Source: a candidate division SR1 bacterium (GTDB lineage: Bacteria > Patescibacteriota > Gracilibacteria > Absconditabacterales > Absconditicoccaceae). Taken from it: a DNA stretch of 12,340 nucleotides. Positions 1 to 9,285 of the stretch are shown piece by piece. The translations under genes and the position numbers were made by a program. Positions within the stretch are counted from its first letter, which is position 1; each line of letters opens with the position of its first letter. The notes under the pieces are model-generated. The model made no database searches, was not told the origin of the DNA, and saw nothing but the letters and a program-made list of their open reading frames with translations. Where the stretch lies: positions 1 through 12,340 of the forward strand of contig SKIU01000105.1 of NCBI GenBank assembly GCA_007116275.1, in the 5' to 3' direction.

Positions 1-2
1 AC

Positions 3-1610
3 AAACTCAATGGCCCTGTAGGAAACACAGAAGATCTTCAATGATATGAAAAAATACCTGCATCCCCTTCTCCATTGACCCAAGAAAAAGTTGAATCACT
101 CGTTGCTTGACTCAATCTTAGTAACACTGAAAAACAAGAGGTTATCAATTTCATCTGGAAAACTTGTGATGGAATGCCGGATGCGGTTACCCGATGAGCA
201 TTGTCACTGAAAAAGTATCCTGATGAGAAATATAAACTATTGTATGAGCGTGATGAAGACAATGACATACTGGAGTTGAAATATGAAGTAGTTACTGATA
301 CAAGCAAAACTGAATGGGTAGAAGTAACAGATAGTTCTCATACTATTGATCTATGATCTGCTTTTGAGTATATCAATACTTCTCCCAATGATTATGAAAA
401 AATCAGGAACAATCTAAATACACTGGGTGACTTATATAAGAATGAATTATACAACACTGCCAATATAGCAAGAAAACAAAATCCTGATATGTTATATGCT
501 TTTCTAGAACCATTGAGTAGGATGGATTATGGAAAAGCTGCTAAACAACTAATAAAAGTACTTGAAAAACAACATATACCTGCCTATGACCCTTTCATAA
601 ACAAACTCAAAGATAACAACATTTCTGAGGATGAACGTTTACTTATTTGCAATAAATTTCAACACCTCCTTGCCTATAATGCAACGAGTATTAAATTCCT
701 TACTGGAGAAGCATATAGTAATATTAGTAAACTGTGATGACTGATAGATGGAAGAAAATATCACTACGAATCTATGGCAAAAGATAAGGATATGCCTGAC
801 ATTTTCCGTCTAGGATGAGAATATTACAATGCACTTCGCAACAAAACAAAAGATTGGACATCATATGAAATAGAAGATGCAGGTAATATTATCGGATATA
901 CTGCATTTTATAGAACAGCAGCCAAACATTTTGGTATGGCACATCCTGGAGAAACAAAGATTGTCAAATATGGTAGTGAAGTTGCTAAAGTAACTATTGA
1001 CAACGCTGATGATCAACAAAAAGCAAGTGATCGATATTTCAAACAACTAGCAAACAACGCAAAAGAGTTTGCTCTTATCCAAAAAACAATCAATAAAAAA
1101 CTCAAAGATGCGAATACAACCTATAGAATAGATAACTTAGTAGATTTTAAGAATCTTATTTCTGGAGAAGTTGCACATAGTGGAATAAACAAAAATACTA
1201 AAGAGATATTGACATTTGACTCAAAATTTGTATTCTATCTTATGTGAGAATGTACCAATGAGTCACTATGACTTGAACTTGGCAAACTTACTATTAGAAA
1301 AACAGAGGAAGTAACAAAGGAAACTATTGACAAAACAAAGACTAAGGAAGCCAGTATCACTCCTGGACAAACAGAAGCTTACTTTAATATGAATCGAAAG
1401 AGTTGATTGTACAATAATGAGTATGACATCCAAACCAGACAAAGAGACTTGAATATTGCTGCGGCAGTCACTGGTAGATTTAAACAACCTACACCAATCG
1501 ATGATGTCAGTCCAGATCGAGAAGGACCTGTTAATGATGGCATCAACCCAAATCGAGAGGGTCCTGGAGAAGGTCCTGATGGAACAAGTCCTTGATGGGA
1601 ATGAGGATAA
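3..1610 (+). CDS. Large protein of unknown function, 5' end outside window
   Basis: I do not recognise this protein. With UGA read as glycine, one frame stays open from the window edge to TAA at 1608, giving 535 residues without the N-terminus. Twelve in-frame TGA codons are read through, including a tandem pair at 735-740. The visible part is hydrophilic, rich in Lys, Asp, Asn and Tyr, and appears largely helical. I see no membrane segment, cysteine cluster or catalytic motif. The last 45 or so residues are a Pro/Gly/Asp-rich tail with an imperfect repeat (SPDREGP, then NPNREGPGEGPDG) ending in GWEGG, which is probably disordered. The next gene, a giant exported surface protein, starts 27 nt downstream with no terminator between, so the two are probably co-transcribed. 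A role in the envelope or in surface-protein assembly is only inference from that position. With no N-terminus, I cannot tell whether it is exported. The coding call is firm; the function is unknown. Confidence 0.85.
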
Positions 1611-1637
1611 TACATTTATTTTTTCTACAAGACATCT

Positions 1638-4600
1638 ATGAAACTCTACAAATGACTGTGTACACTATTTGTGATTGCTACTGTATCTGTGGGTATAGTA
1701 CTTGGACAGACAAGTAATATTAACATAGGAAACAATGTTCCTATGAACACAACCAACAGTATTTTTAGCTGTTCTGCAAATAGAACTCTTCAATGAGCGT
1801 TTTATGATGGTCAGCTCAGAAGAAATTCTGCTACAGTATGGGGACAAGATGGATACGAATTCCATTATTATAATAGTACGTATATCAATGTATACAACCC
1901 GTACAATAGTCTGAGAACATCAGTCAATAACTCTACAGTACCACCATTTCAGTTTAGATCACAAGTACTTCCTGTTACTAGATCTCCTGGTCAGTGAGTT
2001 TATTTGACTATACAAAATAATTTTACGTATCTCCAAGGAAACAACCCAAGAAATCAACTTGCAGGACAGTTTGTGCACTATGTAAATAGATGATGGACAC
2101 AAGCGTTTATTTGACCAAATCTATCCTATAAATATCGTTTTGATAATGGACAATTTCTCAATAGCCCCGAAATCAGTTACAATAGCAGAGCTACCAACAT
2201 AACTCCTTATACAACTCCACTCAACGTCTGCCATAACTTCTATATCGCACGTTGTGGTGATGGTATTGTAGACAATCCAAACAAACCTGGAGGACCAAAT
2301 ACCAATGGTAAACAAGGTATACAAACTACTGATGGATTTATGCAACGAGTTGATCCTTCCTTTGATCATGAAGTATGTGATGACTGAACTAACAATGGAC
2401 AACCAGGATACTGTAATCTCAGCTGTAGTGGTTATGTTCCTGTACCAGAACCTGTGTGTGAGTCTATAGATCTTAATCCTGATACAATTTTCCCGAATGA
2501 AACCACCAACATTGTCTGTAATGCAAGTAATGCAACAAGTTATAGTATCACTGTGAATGGACCAGGTAATCCATTTACTTATACACTAGGAAATAGTTTT
2601 GATTACACTCCAACAGTTCCTGGAAATTATACTGTATCATGTACTGCATTTGGACCACAAGGAACTACGCCAAGTACTTGTACAACTGAAACACTAACAG
2701 TGATAGATAATAGCCCTGTATGTGAAGACTTTACCGCAACACCACAAACAGTAGGCGTGGGAGAAGAGGTAAGTTTTTTCTGTGATGGAAACCAATATAG
2801 TAATACGTATCAAATTCTTGTAAACAATAACAACAATGACCTTGTTGCTAGTTTCAATGGATGACTCCCAGCACCAAACAATAGTGTCACGACAACGTGG
2901 ACTCCAAATGCACCAGGAACATACACTGCAGAATGTGCCGTCAGTGAAAACAATACGCAGGTAGATTATTGTACAACACAAACTATTGTTGTATGAGAAC
3001 CTGATTTACGAATTGAAAAAGTTGCTGACCAAAGTGGTGTTATCTCTGGATGACAGATAAGTTTCACTATTTCATTTGGTAATAGTGGATCAAGTGTCGC
3101 TAGTGATGTTAGTATAGAAGACATATTACCTTCTAATCTACAATACGTATCACATACTCTTGCCTGAATAGCAGGAGGCACTTCTTTTGATGAACAGACA
3201 GTATTTGGCTATAGTGCAGGATTTGCGTGATTGACATTACAACCTGGCGATAGTGGGACAATGACTATCAGAGCCATATATATATCCAACACTTGTGACA
3301 CTTGAATAATCAATTATGCCACCGTTTACAATCAATCAAGCCAAGCGAATGATACAGCAACCTTTGACTGTATACCTCCCGCTCCAGCAAATATCATACT
3401 CGACAAGAAACAACATGTGACTGGCAACCCTACTGATGCAAACATTACGGTAGAATCCGGCGATGTCATCACCTACACTATTACTGTCACTAATGATGGA
3501 TGAACGACTGCTACTGATATATATCTTGAAGATATATTACCAAATTATGTAACATATAATAGTAGTACTATTAGTGGTATACCGTGACTTACATCAAGCC
3601 ATGCTGGAGGTATTGTATCAAGCAATGTATTTGATCTAGCACCTGGAGAGACTATCACGTGGGTTATCTCTGCATTTATTAGTCAAGGAAGTGGATCATT
3701 TCTTAATACAGCTTATGTCAAAGACATAGGATGAAATATTATTGATGAAGATGACGTACTGGCACTTGGTATTGGGCCGGTATTGACCCTGGATAAATCT
3801 ATCGTCAATATACAAGATTATTACCTTCCTGGTGACGCAATTACCTATGAAATAATATTTTCCAATCATGGTAATGGAGATGCATATGATGTTGTTATTC
3901 AAGATATTCTGCCACAATCAGTTGATTATGTTAGTAGTTCTATTACTCCTAACCTAGGTACATTTATGCAAACGACACAGTGAGGATCGCAGATTATATC
4001 ATACGGAACATTTACTCTCCAAACAGAAGAAACTGTTACCCTAACTGTTACTGGGATTGTTAATACAAACATAAACAACAATACGCTCAATACAGCTATA
4101 TTACAAAGTAGTAACCACCCAACTCTCACTGACACTGCGGACTTTATTTCACAACCAGTTCCAGAGATTCAGAAATACCAAAGAGTTAGTGGACCATTTA
4201 CCCAAAATCAAATACAAGTCAGTGTAGGCGATACGATAGAATACCAAGTGGTATTTTCCAATATATGAGGATCAGTAGCCAATAATGTTATTATTACCGA
4301 CACCCTCCCTTTGGGAGTATCGTATAATAATAGCTCTCTTTCTGTTTCGTATGGGAACCAAAGTAACACAACCATTGTTGGCCAAGACATAGTACGTTAT
4401 GATGGTATTACACTTAATCCTGGACAACAGGCAATACTTTCTATAACTGCCGAAGTCACAAGTAGTAATCTATCTACTTATATCAATACCGCTACGGTCG
4501 AATTCTTTAATCCATACCAAAGTGCTTCATCGTCAGTAGTTGCAGTAAGAATACCGACAACCAATGTATGATTCACTAAAAATATTACCACAACACAATC

Positions 4601-6728
4601 AGTGTATGCACCTGGTGATACCGTATCTTTTGTGCTTAATTTTGTGAATAACGGTCCGGATGCTGTAAACAATATTTCAGTACAAGATATCTGGCCTAGT
4701 TGTCTAAACTTTGTGAGTGCGAGTACTACTCCACAAATGACACAGACAAGCAATACAAGTCCATACGCTCGAAGCTACCCAAGCTTAACAGCATGACAAT
4801 CGCTGTCTTTATCGCTCAATGGAACGGTAAAAAATGATCCAAACTGTAGTGGTATACATACTAACACAGGAAGAGTAACCTATACTATTGGAGGAAATCA
4901 ATTTACGCTTGAAAGAATCGCAACTTTTGAGGTAGTAATACCAGATCCTGCGCAGTGTCTTAATCTTACGAGTAATACATCCAGCATCCTTTTCCAACCT
5001 GGACAACAAACAAGAACTGCTCAATTTACTTGTAATACCAACACTCCTACAGATATTCGTATTGATTGTGGTAATGGAACGAGTAGTCAAACAGTGTTTG
5101 GTGAATCACTAACACATACTTGTACATATACACAAAATAACATATGACAAACTTTTAATGCTCAATGTTTTGTCGATGGAGCCACAAACACACCCAATAG
5201 CTGTCAAAAACCTATAAATATTACACAAGGATCACTTAATATTTGTGGAGATGGTGTTGTTGAATGATATGAACAATGTGATATCACTAACCCAGCCTTT
5301 GCTAATGGAACAACAGCCAATGGAAGATATATTATCGGCAACTGGTTGGATAATGGGATTACCCCTGCTCCTAGCCAATATCAAGGTTCTTATTGTGAAA
5401 ACTGTGCTATAAAATGAGGAACTACCACCTATGAACCGCCTGCATGTTTCTATACTAATACCACTATATCAGTCCAAGAGGATGAAATATTACCTTTCCG
5501 ATGGGATCTAGATAAGAGTGTCGATACCAATATTACAGCTGGAAATACTTGTACACAGCCAAACTCTATTCCTGTAGGGACTATGCAATGTACATTCTCT
5601 TTTTATGCACCCAATGAATTGAATCGAGGTAGTCATATAGCACAATTTACTACTCCTTGTTTTGGAGATAGTTGGGATAATGATATCTACTTTGATTTCT
5701 TCAAAAATACATTTACTGATAGTAATAATGCATTGGGAAGATATCGATGGCAGTTACCAGATAGTTTAAATAAATTTGGAGAATATAAGGTTAGACTTGA
5801 TAGTGTAGAATATGAATACTGTGATCAAAATCTCAACTTTATTCCAAATCCGCAAATAGTCGATAGAGTCTGTGAAGTAAACTTCGCTGTTACGAGACCA
5901 TACTTAGTACAGAAGAGTGCGTTTAGTAATATCCCACAAACAACAACGATTGATATAGGAGATTTCTACTCGATGAGAGGAACACCTCTGAGTGAACTCA
6001 CTGACCTATCAGAAATTATGGTTTTAAATCCATCTGCATATAGCATAGCTCCAAATACAAATCTATTGATGCATGACTTTATTAGTAAATATAAACAGCT
6101 AGCCGTCAACATTAATGACCCAGATATCAATGCCTTATTTGCTAACGCAAATCAGATCAGTGTTAGTAAAGTACCTGGACAACAAATATATATATTTGAA
6201 AGCCAATGAGCCGATAGAATTACCCTTAGAGAAATGCAATGATTTACTGCTCCATTTACTATGATAGTGGATGGTATGGATTTAGTTGTACAATGATCTA
6301 TTACCAATACCAATGGTATGTTCTTGGTTAAATGAGGGAAAGTAAGTTTCCAAGAGCCAAACAATAATAGATGTGCAACAAGACAAGTAGTAAACGGTGT
6401 ATTTATTACTGATGGATGATTTGGTGTTGAAGATCCAAACTTATTTATCAATAATAGTTTTGGACAAGAACGATGTAATGAATGAGGACTTACTGTGAGA
6501 TGAGTACTTATATGACAACATCTTCATCAACTCGTCGAACAAAGAAGATCTCATCTAAACACATGGTTCCATATACAAAACCCGACTGAAGCTGGTAAAA
6601 AAGCCGAAAGAAGAAATAAAATATTTGATGGAGCAGCACTCCTTATAGAATATAATCCAGCACTGCGAGACAATCTTCCACCTGGCATGAATGAGTTTAC
6701 GCAGATACTTGATGTCTATAAACAATAA
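1638..6728 (+). CDS. Giant secreted surface protein with five DUF11-type repeats and CGDG Cys-rich modules
   Basis: This 1696-residue protein reads through about 30 UGA codons as glycine. Residues 1-23 form a signal peptide: Lys at 2 and 5, then a hydrophobic stretch ending near VLG/Q. Residues 206-263 match the CGDG...CDDGTNNG...C...C cysteine-rich module (DUF4215/Myxococcus-type). Ig/PKD-like beta domains lie near 272-354 and 361-453. Five DUF11/TIGR01451-type repeats follow, starting near 454, 583, 714, 840 and 975. Each has a D/EK start, a GD or GQ turn, 'TxxFxNxG', and 'xxDxLPxxxxYxxSS'. Another PKD-like domain lies near 1110-1197, and a second CGDG...QCD...C..C module at 1203-1256. The last 430 or so residues are unassigned, with no terminal membrane helix or LPxTG. 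Such domains are typical of long extracellular stalks and adhesins, so attachment to a surface or host cell is plausible but inferred. The start is the first ATG giving a signal peptide. It ends at TAA, followed by a terminator. Confidence 0.93.
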
Positions 6729-6780
6729 ACAACATATACAAGATCAAAAATGTCATACAAAAAAACTATACAACATAGAT

Positions 6781-6810
6781 AAGAAGAGGCAGAAGCCTCT
6801 TTTTATTATT
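6781..6810 (+). terminator. Intrinsic terminator after the surface-protein gene
   Basis: The stem AGAGGC (6785-6790), loop AGAA and GCCTCT (6795-6800) extend through flanking A/T pairs and run into TTTTATTATT. It lies about 55 nt after the surface-protein stop codon and separates that unit from the ribosomal genes. Confidence 0.9.
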
Positions 6811-6892
6811 GTACTGCTTTAGTATAATTTACACAAAAACTTGCTATATATGTGTACCAAGATAAAAGCCATAGAAAATGTCAAATTTTTTC

Positions 6893-6920
6893 TTGATTTT
6901 ACATATCAATTCATTATATT
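6893..6920 (+). promoter_or_regulatory. Probable promoter of rpsL
   Basis: TTGATT (6893-6898) and TATATT (6915-6920) are separated by 16 bp, which fits a sigma-70-type promoter. Transcription would begin near 6927, leaving a leader of roughly 45 nt before the rpsL ATG. The leader can form a weak hairpin (ACACA 6931-6935 with TGTGT 6942-6946) and has no Shine-Dalgarno sequence close to the ATG. Confidence 0.55.
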
Positions 6921-6973
6921 GAACAGGTAAACACAGATTTTTGTGTATTTAATAATTGTGAAAAACAATCGTA

Positions 6974-7390
6974 ATGCCTACTATCAACCAACTTATTAAG
7001 AAAGGAAGAAAAAGAAAAACGTACAAATCTAAGTCTCCTGCTTTGCAGTATGGTGTCAACAAATTGAAGAGCAACAAAAAAGTTGCAAATCATGCACCAT
7101 TTAAGAGATGAGTATGTCTGAAAGTTTCTGTTATGACACCAAAAAAACCAAACTCAGCTCAAAGAAAGTTTGCAAAAGTAAGACTCTCTAATGGGACTGA
7201 AGTGTTGGCATATATTCCTGGTGAATCTCATACACTTCAAGAACATAGTGTTGTTTTGGTCAGATGAGGAAGGGTAAAAGATCTTCCATGAGTAAAATAT
7301 CATATTGTTAGAGGTAAGTACGATGCTAATGCCGTACCAAACAGAAAGCAATCAAGATCATTGTATGGTGCAAAAAGACCAAAAGCGTAG
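6974..7390 (+). CDS. rpsL: Small ribosomal subunit protein uS12
   Basis: uS12 is a 30S protein at the decoding centre that helps monitor codon-anticodon pairing. The 138-residue length is normal. Recognisable blocks are the MPTINQL start, KRGVCLKV, TPKKPNSAQRK (the loop where streptomycin-resistance changes occur in other bacteria), VRGGRVKDLPGVKYHIVRG and a basic C-terminus. Three TGA codons fall on residues 46, 98 and 106. These are the glycines of KRGVC, VRGGR and DLPG, which are nearly invariant in the family, so this gene is direct evidence for UGA = Gly. It ends at TAG. The next gene is uS7, as in a standard str operon, but 172 nt separate them and rpsG seems to have its own promoter. 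No clear ribosome binding site precedes the ATG. Confidence 0.98.
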
Positions 7391-7505
7391 TAGGATGTTG
7401 CAAAGGTGAAGAGTTTAAAGTGTGAAAAACTTTTGAACTTTTGAACCCTTCGACTCTTAAGCTACTATTATCGATGCTGTACTATAGCATGTGTCATTAT
7501 CGCTG

Positions 7506-7534
7506 GTGACAAGTGACTATAGATCATATATACT
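7506..7534 (+). promoter_or_regulatory. Candidate promoter of rpsG
   Basis: GTGACA (7506-7511) and TATACT (7529-7534) are spaced by 17 bp, with rpsG starting 28 nt further on. The rest of the 172-nt rpsL-rpsG gap holds a tandem AACTTTTG pair near 7430-7446 and a small inverted repeat, ATGCT...AGCAT (7474-7490). I see no clear terminator in the gap, so rpsG may be both co-transcribed with rpsL and transcribed separately. Confidence 0.45.
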
Positions 7535-7562
7535 ACCAATTTACTATTTATACTATCACTTG

Positions 7563-8027
7563 ATGGGGAAAGTTACAAAAGATACATGAGTATCTCCAAA
7601 GACAACGCAAAAAACAGAAAAATTGATTAACTATATCATGAGAGATGGGAAAAAAAGTGTTGCTAAAAAAGTATACGCTGATGTTCTTGCTGAGATAAAG
7701 GTCAATGGTCATATGAATCCAACTATCGTTGTAGAAACTGCTATCGAAAATGCATCTCCGACAATGATGATTAAATCAAAAAGAGTTGGATGATCTGTGT
7801 ATCAAGTTCCTGTAGAAGTTAAAGCTAATAAAAGATTTTTCTTTGCTGTAAGGTGGATACTTGATTCTGCAAGATGAAAAAAATGATCTCCTATACACAA
7901 AAAGCTTGCTGAAGAATTTTTGGCAGCTTATTCTGGACAAGGAGCTGCTGTTAAGAAAAAAGAAGAAGCGCACAAAATGGCTGAGGCAAATAAAGCGTTT
8001 GCATACATGGCTAAATATATCAATTAG
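7563..8027 (+). CDS. rpsG: Small ribosomal subunit protein uS7
   Basis: uS7 nucleates assembly of the 30S head and contacts E-site tRNA. The 154 residues are normal length for bacteria. Recognisable blocks are VETAIENASPTMMIKSKRVGGSVYQVPVEV, split here by its conserved double glycine, then RGKKGSPIHKKLAEEF, and AAVKKKEEAHKMAEANKAFAYM near the C-terminus. Four TGA codons are read as Gly. The one at residue 77 is the second glycine of the conserved RVGG, which again supports table 25. It ends at TAG. The next gene in most bacteria is fusA; here it is a small gene of unknown function. Confidence 0.97.
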
Positions 8028-8042
8028 TTTCAAGTGAATATT

Positions 8043-8063
8043 TGCAAGCATATAGTGCTTGCA
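8043..8063 (+). repeat. Perfect 8-bp inverted repeat (hairpin) after rpsG
   Basis: TGCAAGCA (8043-8050) and TGCTTGCA (8056-8063) flank the 5-nt loop TATAG. The hairpin starts 16 nt after the rpsG stop. It lacks a strong T-run (TCTTCTAACTTG follows), so it may be an mRNA-stabilising or processing hairpin, or a weak terminator, rather than a classical terminator. Confidence 0.6.
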
Positions 8064-8070
8064 TCTTCTA

Positions 8071-8098
8071 ACTTGTTACTTGTCACTTTATACTTTAA
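8071..8098 (+). repeat. Four tandem imperfect 7-bp repeats upstream of a small gene
   Basis: ACTTGTT, ACTTGTC, ACTTTAT and ACTTTAA follow each other without gaps. The last two contain TATACT (8089-8094), a possible -10 box for the gene at 8109. No -35 at normal spacing is evident. Whether this is a regulatory repeat or chance in AT-rich DNA is open. Confidence 0.4.
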
Positions 8099-8108
8099 AA
8101 CAATTATT

Positions 8109-8378
8109 ATGTGAGATACCAATGGAGCTAAGTATGAACGCTGGCTGTATAATCTCAATAGAGTTCGTAAGAAATCTGGGAAAAAATACAAAAAAGCAAA
8201 AGAAACATATATCAATATCCTCAGAAAAGAGGACAAAAATTGAGAGACTAAATGGACTGTAGATGCAAAAGCAAAAGCAGCTGCTAGACTCAAAAAAATG
8301 GGTATTTCTTTGTCTGCACTAAAAGCATATACAGAAGAGAAATGACTTAAGGATTTAGCTTCTAAAATAGCGGCATAA
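8109..8378 (+). CDS. Small basic protein of unknown function in the ribosomal-protein cluster
   Basis: This 89-residue, Lys-rich protein starts ATG-TGA (Met-Gly) and uses UGA for Gly three times. I do not recognise it. The first half (residues 8-44) is strongly basic with many aromatic residues (YERWLYNLNRVRKKSGKKYKK). The second half (51-89) looks like two or three helices (AKAKAAARLKKMG, LSALKAYTEEKG, LKDLASKIAA). There is no signal peptide or cysteine. It lies between uS7 and bL19, and its TAA overlaps the next ATG by one base (TAATG), which suggests translational coupling. Size, charge and position fit an RNA-binding or ribosome-associated protein, but that is inference. It does not match the bS20, bS21 or bS16 signatures that I know. 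Confidence 0.8.
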
Positions 8379-8527
8379 TGTGAAAAAGATTGAAAACTAA
8401 CGCCAGAAAAAAACTCAGACAAGCTCTATCAAGAATAGAGAGAGTTGTAATTATGGACATTAGAAGAATGCTTGAACAACAGAAAAAATGGAAAGCCAAG
8501 GTGCTCCACAGCAAGAGCAATAAATAA
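8378..8527 (+). CDS. Very small basic protein, translationally coupled, unknown function
   Basis: A 49-residue protein begins at the ATG overlapping the upstream TAA by one base and ends at TAA. It starts Met-Gly, with the glycine encoded by TGA. It is strongly basic (MGKRLKTNARKKLRQ at the start, KKWKAKVLHSKSNK at the end), with a probable amphipathic helix at residues 15-35. Without table 25 the gene would vanish at codon 2. The overlap, the open frame and the charge profile make it likely real. The profile fits an rRNA-binding peptide, but I see no match to bL34, bL36, bS21 or another small ribosomal protein. Function is unknown. Confidence 0.65.
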
Positions 8528-8553
8528 TTTTACTTATATTACCGGTGGAAGTA

Positions 8554-9252
8554 ATGCATTTCGCAAGACTACAACAATTATATAAAAGCAAAAAATATCC
8601 TATACTCGCAGTAAAAGCTGGTATGCTTTTGGAGTTGCATGAGAATGTATGAGAAGGAGATACTAAAAGAATCCAAAAATTTAAAGGTTTGGTCATACAA
8701 GTAAAAAAACCAAGTCATCCAGATGGAACCTTTACAATTAGAGGGACTGTTGCTGGTGTTGTTGTGGAAAAAATATTTCCTCTCTCATTTCCAAAATTTG
8801 ACAAAGTTATTTTGCTTGACCAATTTGCTATCAGAAGAGCAAGAATAAATTACATCAGAGATAAAATTGGTAAAGATGCTAAGATGAAGAGTATTATTAC
8901 TGTCGATATAAAAGGAAAAGATCTTTTGGAAGAAGCTATGGCAAAAGTTGCTAATGATACCGAAGAATTAACAGATAATACAGATAGTAATAATACATCT
9001 AAGGTATCTGATGGAGCGGACGCAACAACAGACAAAACACAAACACCTGATGATACAGCCACAGAAACTCCTGCGAAAGACGAGAAAAAAGAAGAAAAAG
9101 CTGAAGCCATGCCTACCGGCAGGCAGGCGCCACAAGATGATAAAACTCCAGAAGCTAGTGATAACAAAGAAGTTGATACAAAAGAAGATAAAAAATCTGA
9201 TGAAGATACTCAAGAAGCAAAAACTGATGAAGAAAAAACAGACAAAGCATAA
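8554..9252 (+). CDS. rplS: Large ribosomal subunit protein bL19 with long charged C-terminal tail
   Basis: bL19 sits at the 30S-50S interface (bridge B8 region). The core is recognisable in residues 25-120: GDTKRIQKFKGLVIQ, GTFTIRGTVAGVVVEKIFPL, FPKFDKVILLD and IRRARINYIRDKIGKDAKM. The family is usually about 115-130 residues, but this protein has 232. From about residue 134 it continues as a Glu/Asp/Lys/Thr-rich low-complexity tail that is probably disordered. Residues 186-192 of the tail (MPTGRQA) are encoded by a GC-rich palindromic repeat. One TGA is read as Gly, just before the conserved EGD. GGTGG (8544-8548), five bases before ATG, is one of the few SD-like signals here. It lies 26 nt after the small basic gene and 33 nt before rplY, so it is probably in one operon. 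Confidence 0.95.
9110..9129 (+). repeat. GC-rich palindromic repeat inserted within rplS
   Basis: GCCTACCGGCAGGC (9111-9124) is a near-perfect palindrome with one mismatched pair, followed by AGGC so that the AGGC unit is doubled. It stands out in surrounding A-rich codons. All three + frames stay open across it, and the in-frame peptide is MPTGRQA. From memory, similar TGCCTGCCGGTAGGCA-type repeats, giving PAGRQ-like peptides, are scattered in CPR genomes. I could not check this here. Confidence 0.7.
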
Positions 9253-9285
9253 GCATAATTTTACTTATCATTTACCGTATACACT

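Noticed and set aside
1638..6728. Reading the region as a decayed pseudogene with many stop codons
   Set aside because: Every in-frame interruption is TGA. TAA or TAG does not occur before 6726, and TGA is shown to be glycine by S12 and S7.
7474..7490. ATGCT...AGCAT inverted repeat between rpsL and rpsG as a terminator
   Set aside because: The stem is short and is not followed by a T-run; chance is likely in this composition.
8378..8527. Naming the 49-residue protein as bS21 or another known small ribosomal protein
   Set aside because: Length and charge fit, but I see none of the family's sequence signatures, so no name is given.
8850..9213. Open frames on the minus strand opposite the rplS tail
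   Set aside because: They arise from the low-complexity A-rich coding tail on the + strand. Their translations are runs of Ser, Val or Phe with no family signature, and bL19 clearly occupies the other strand.
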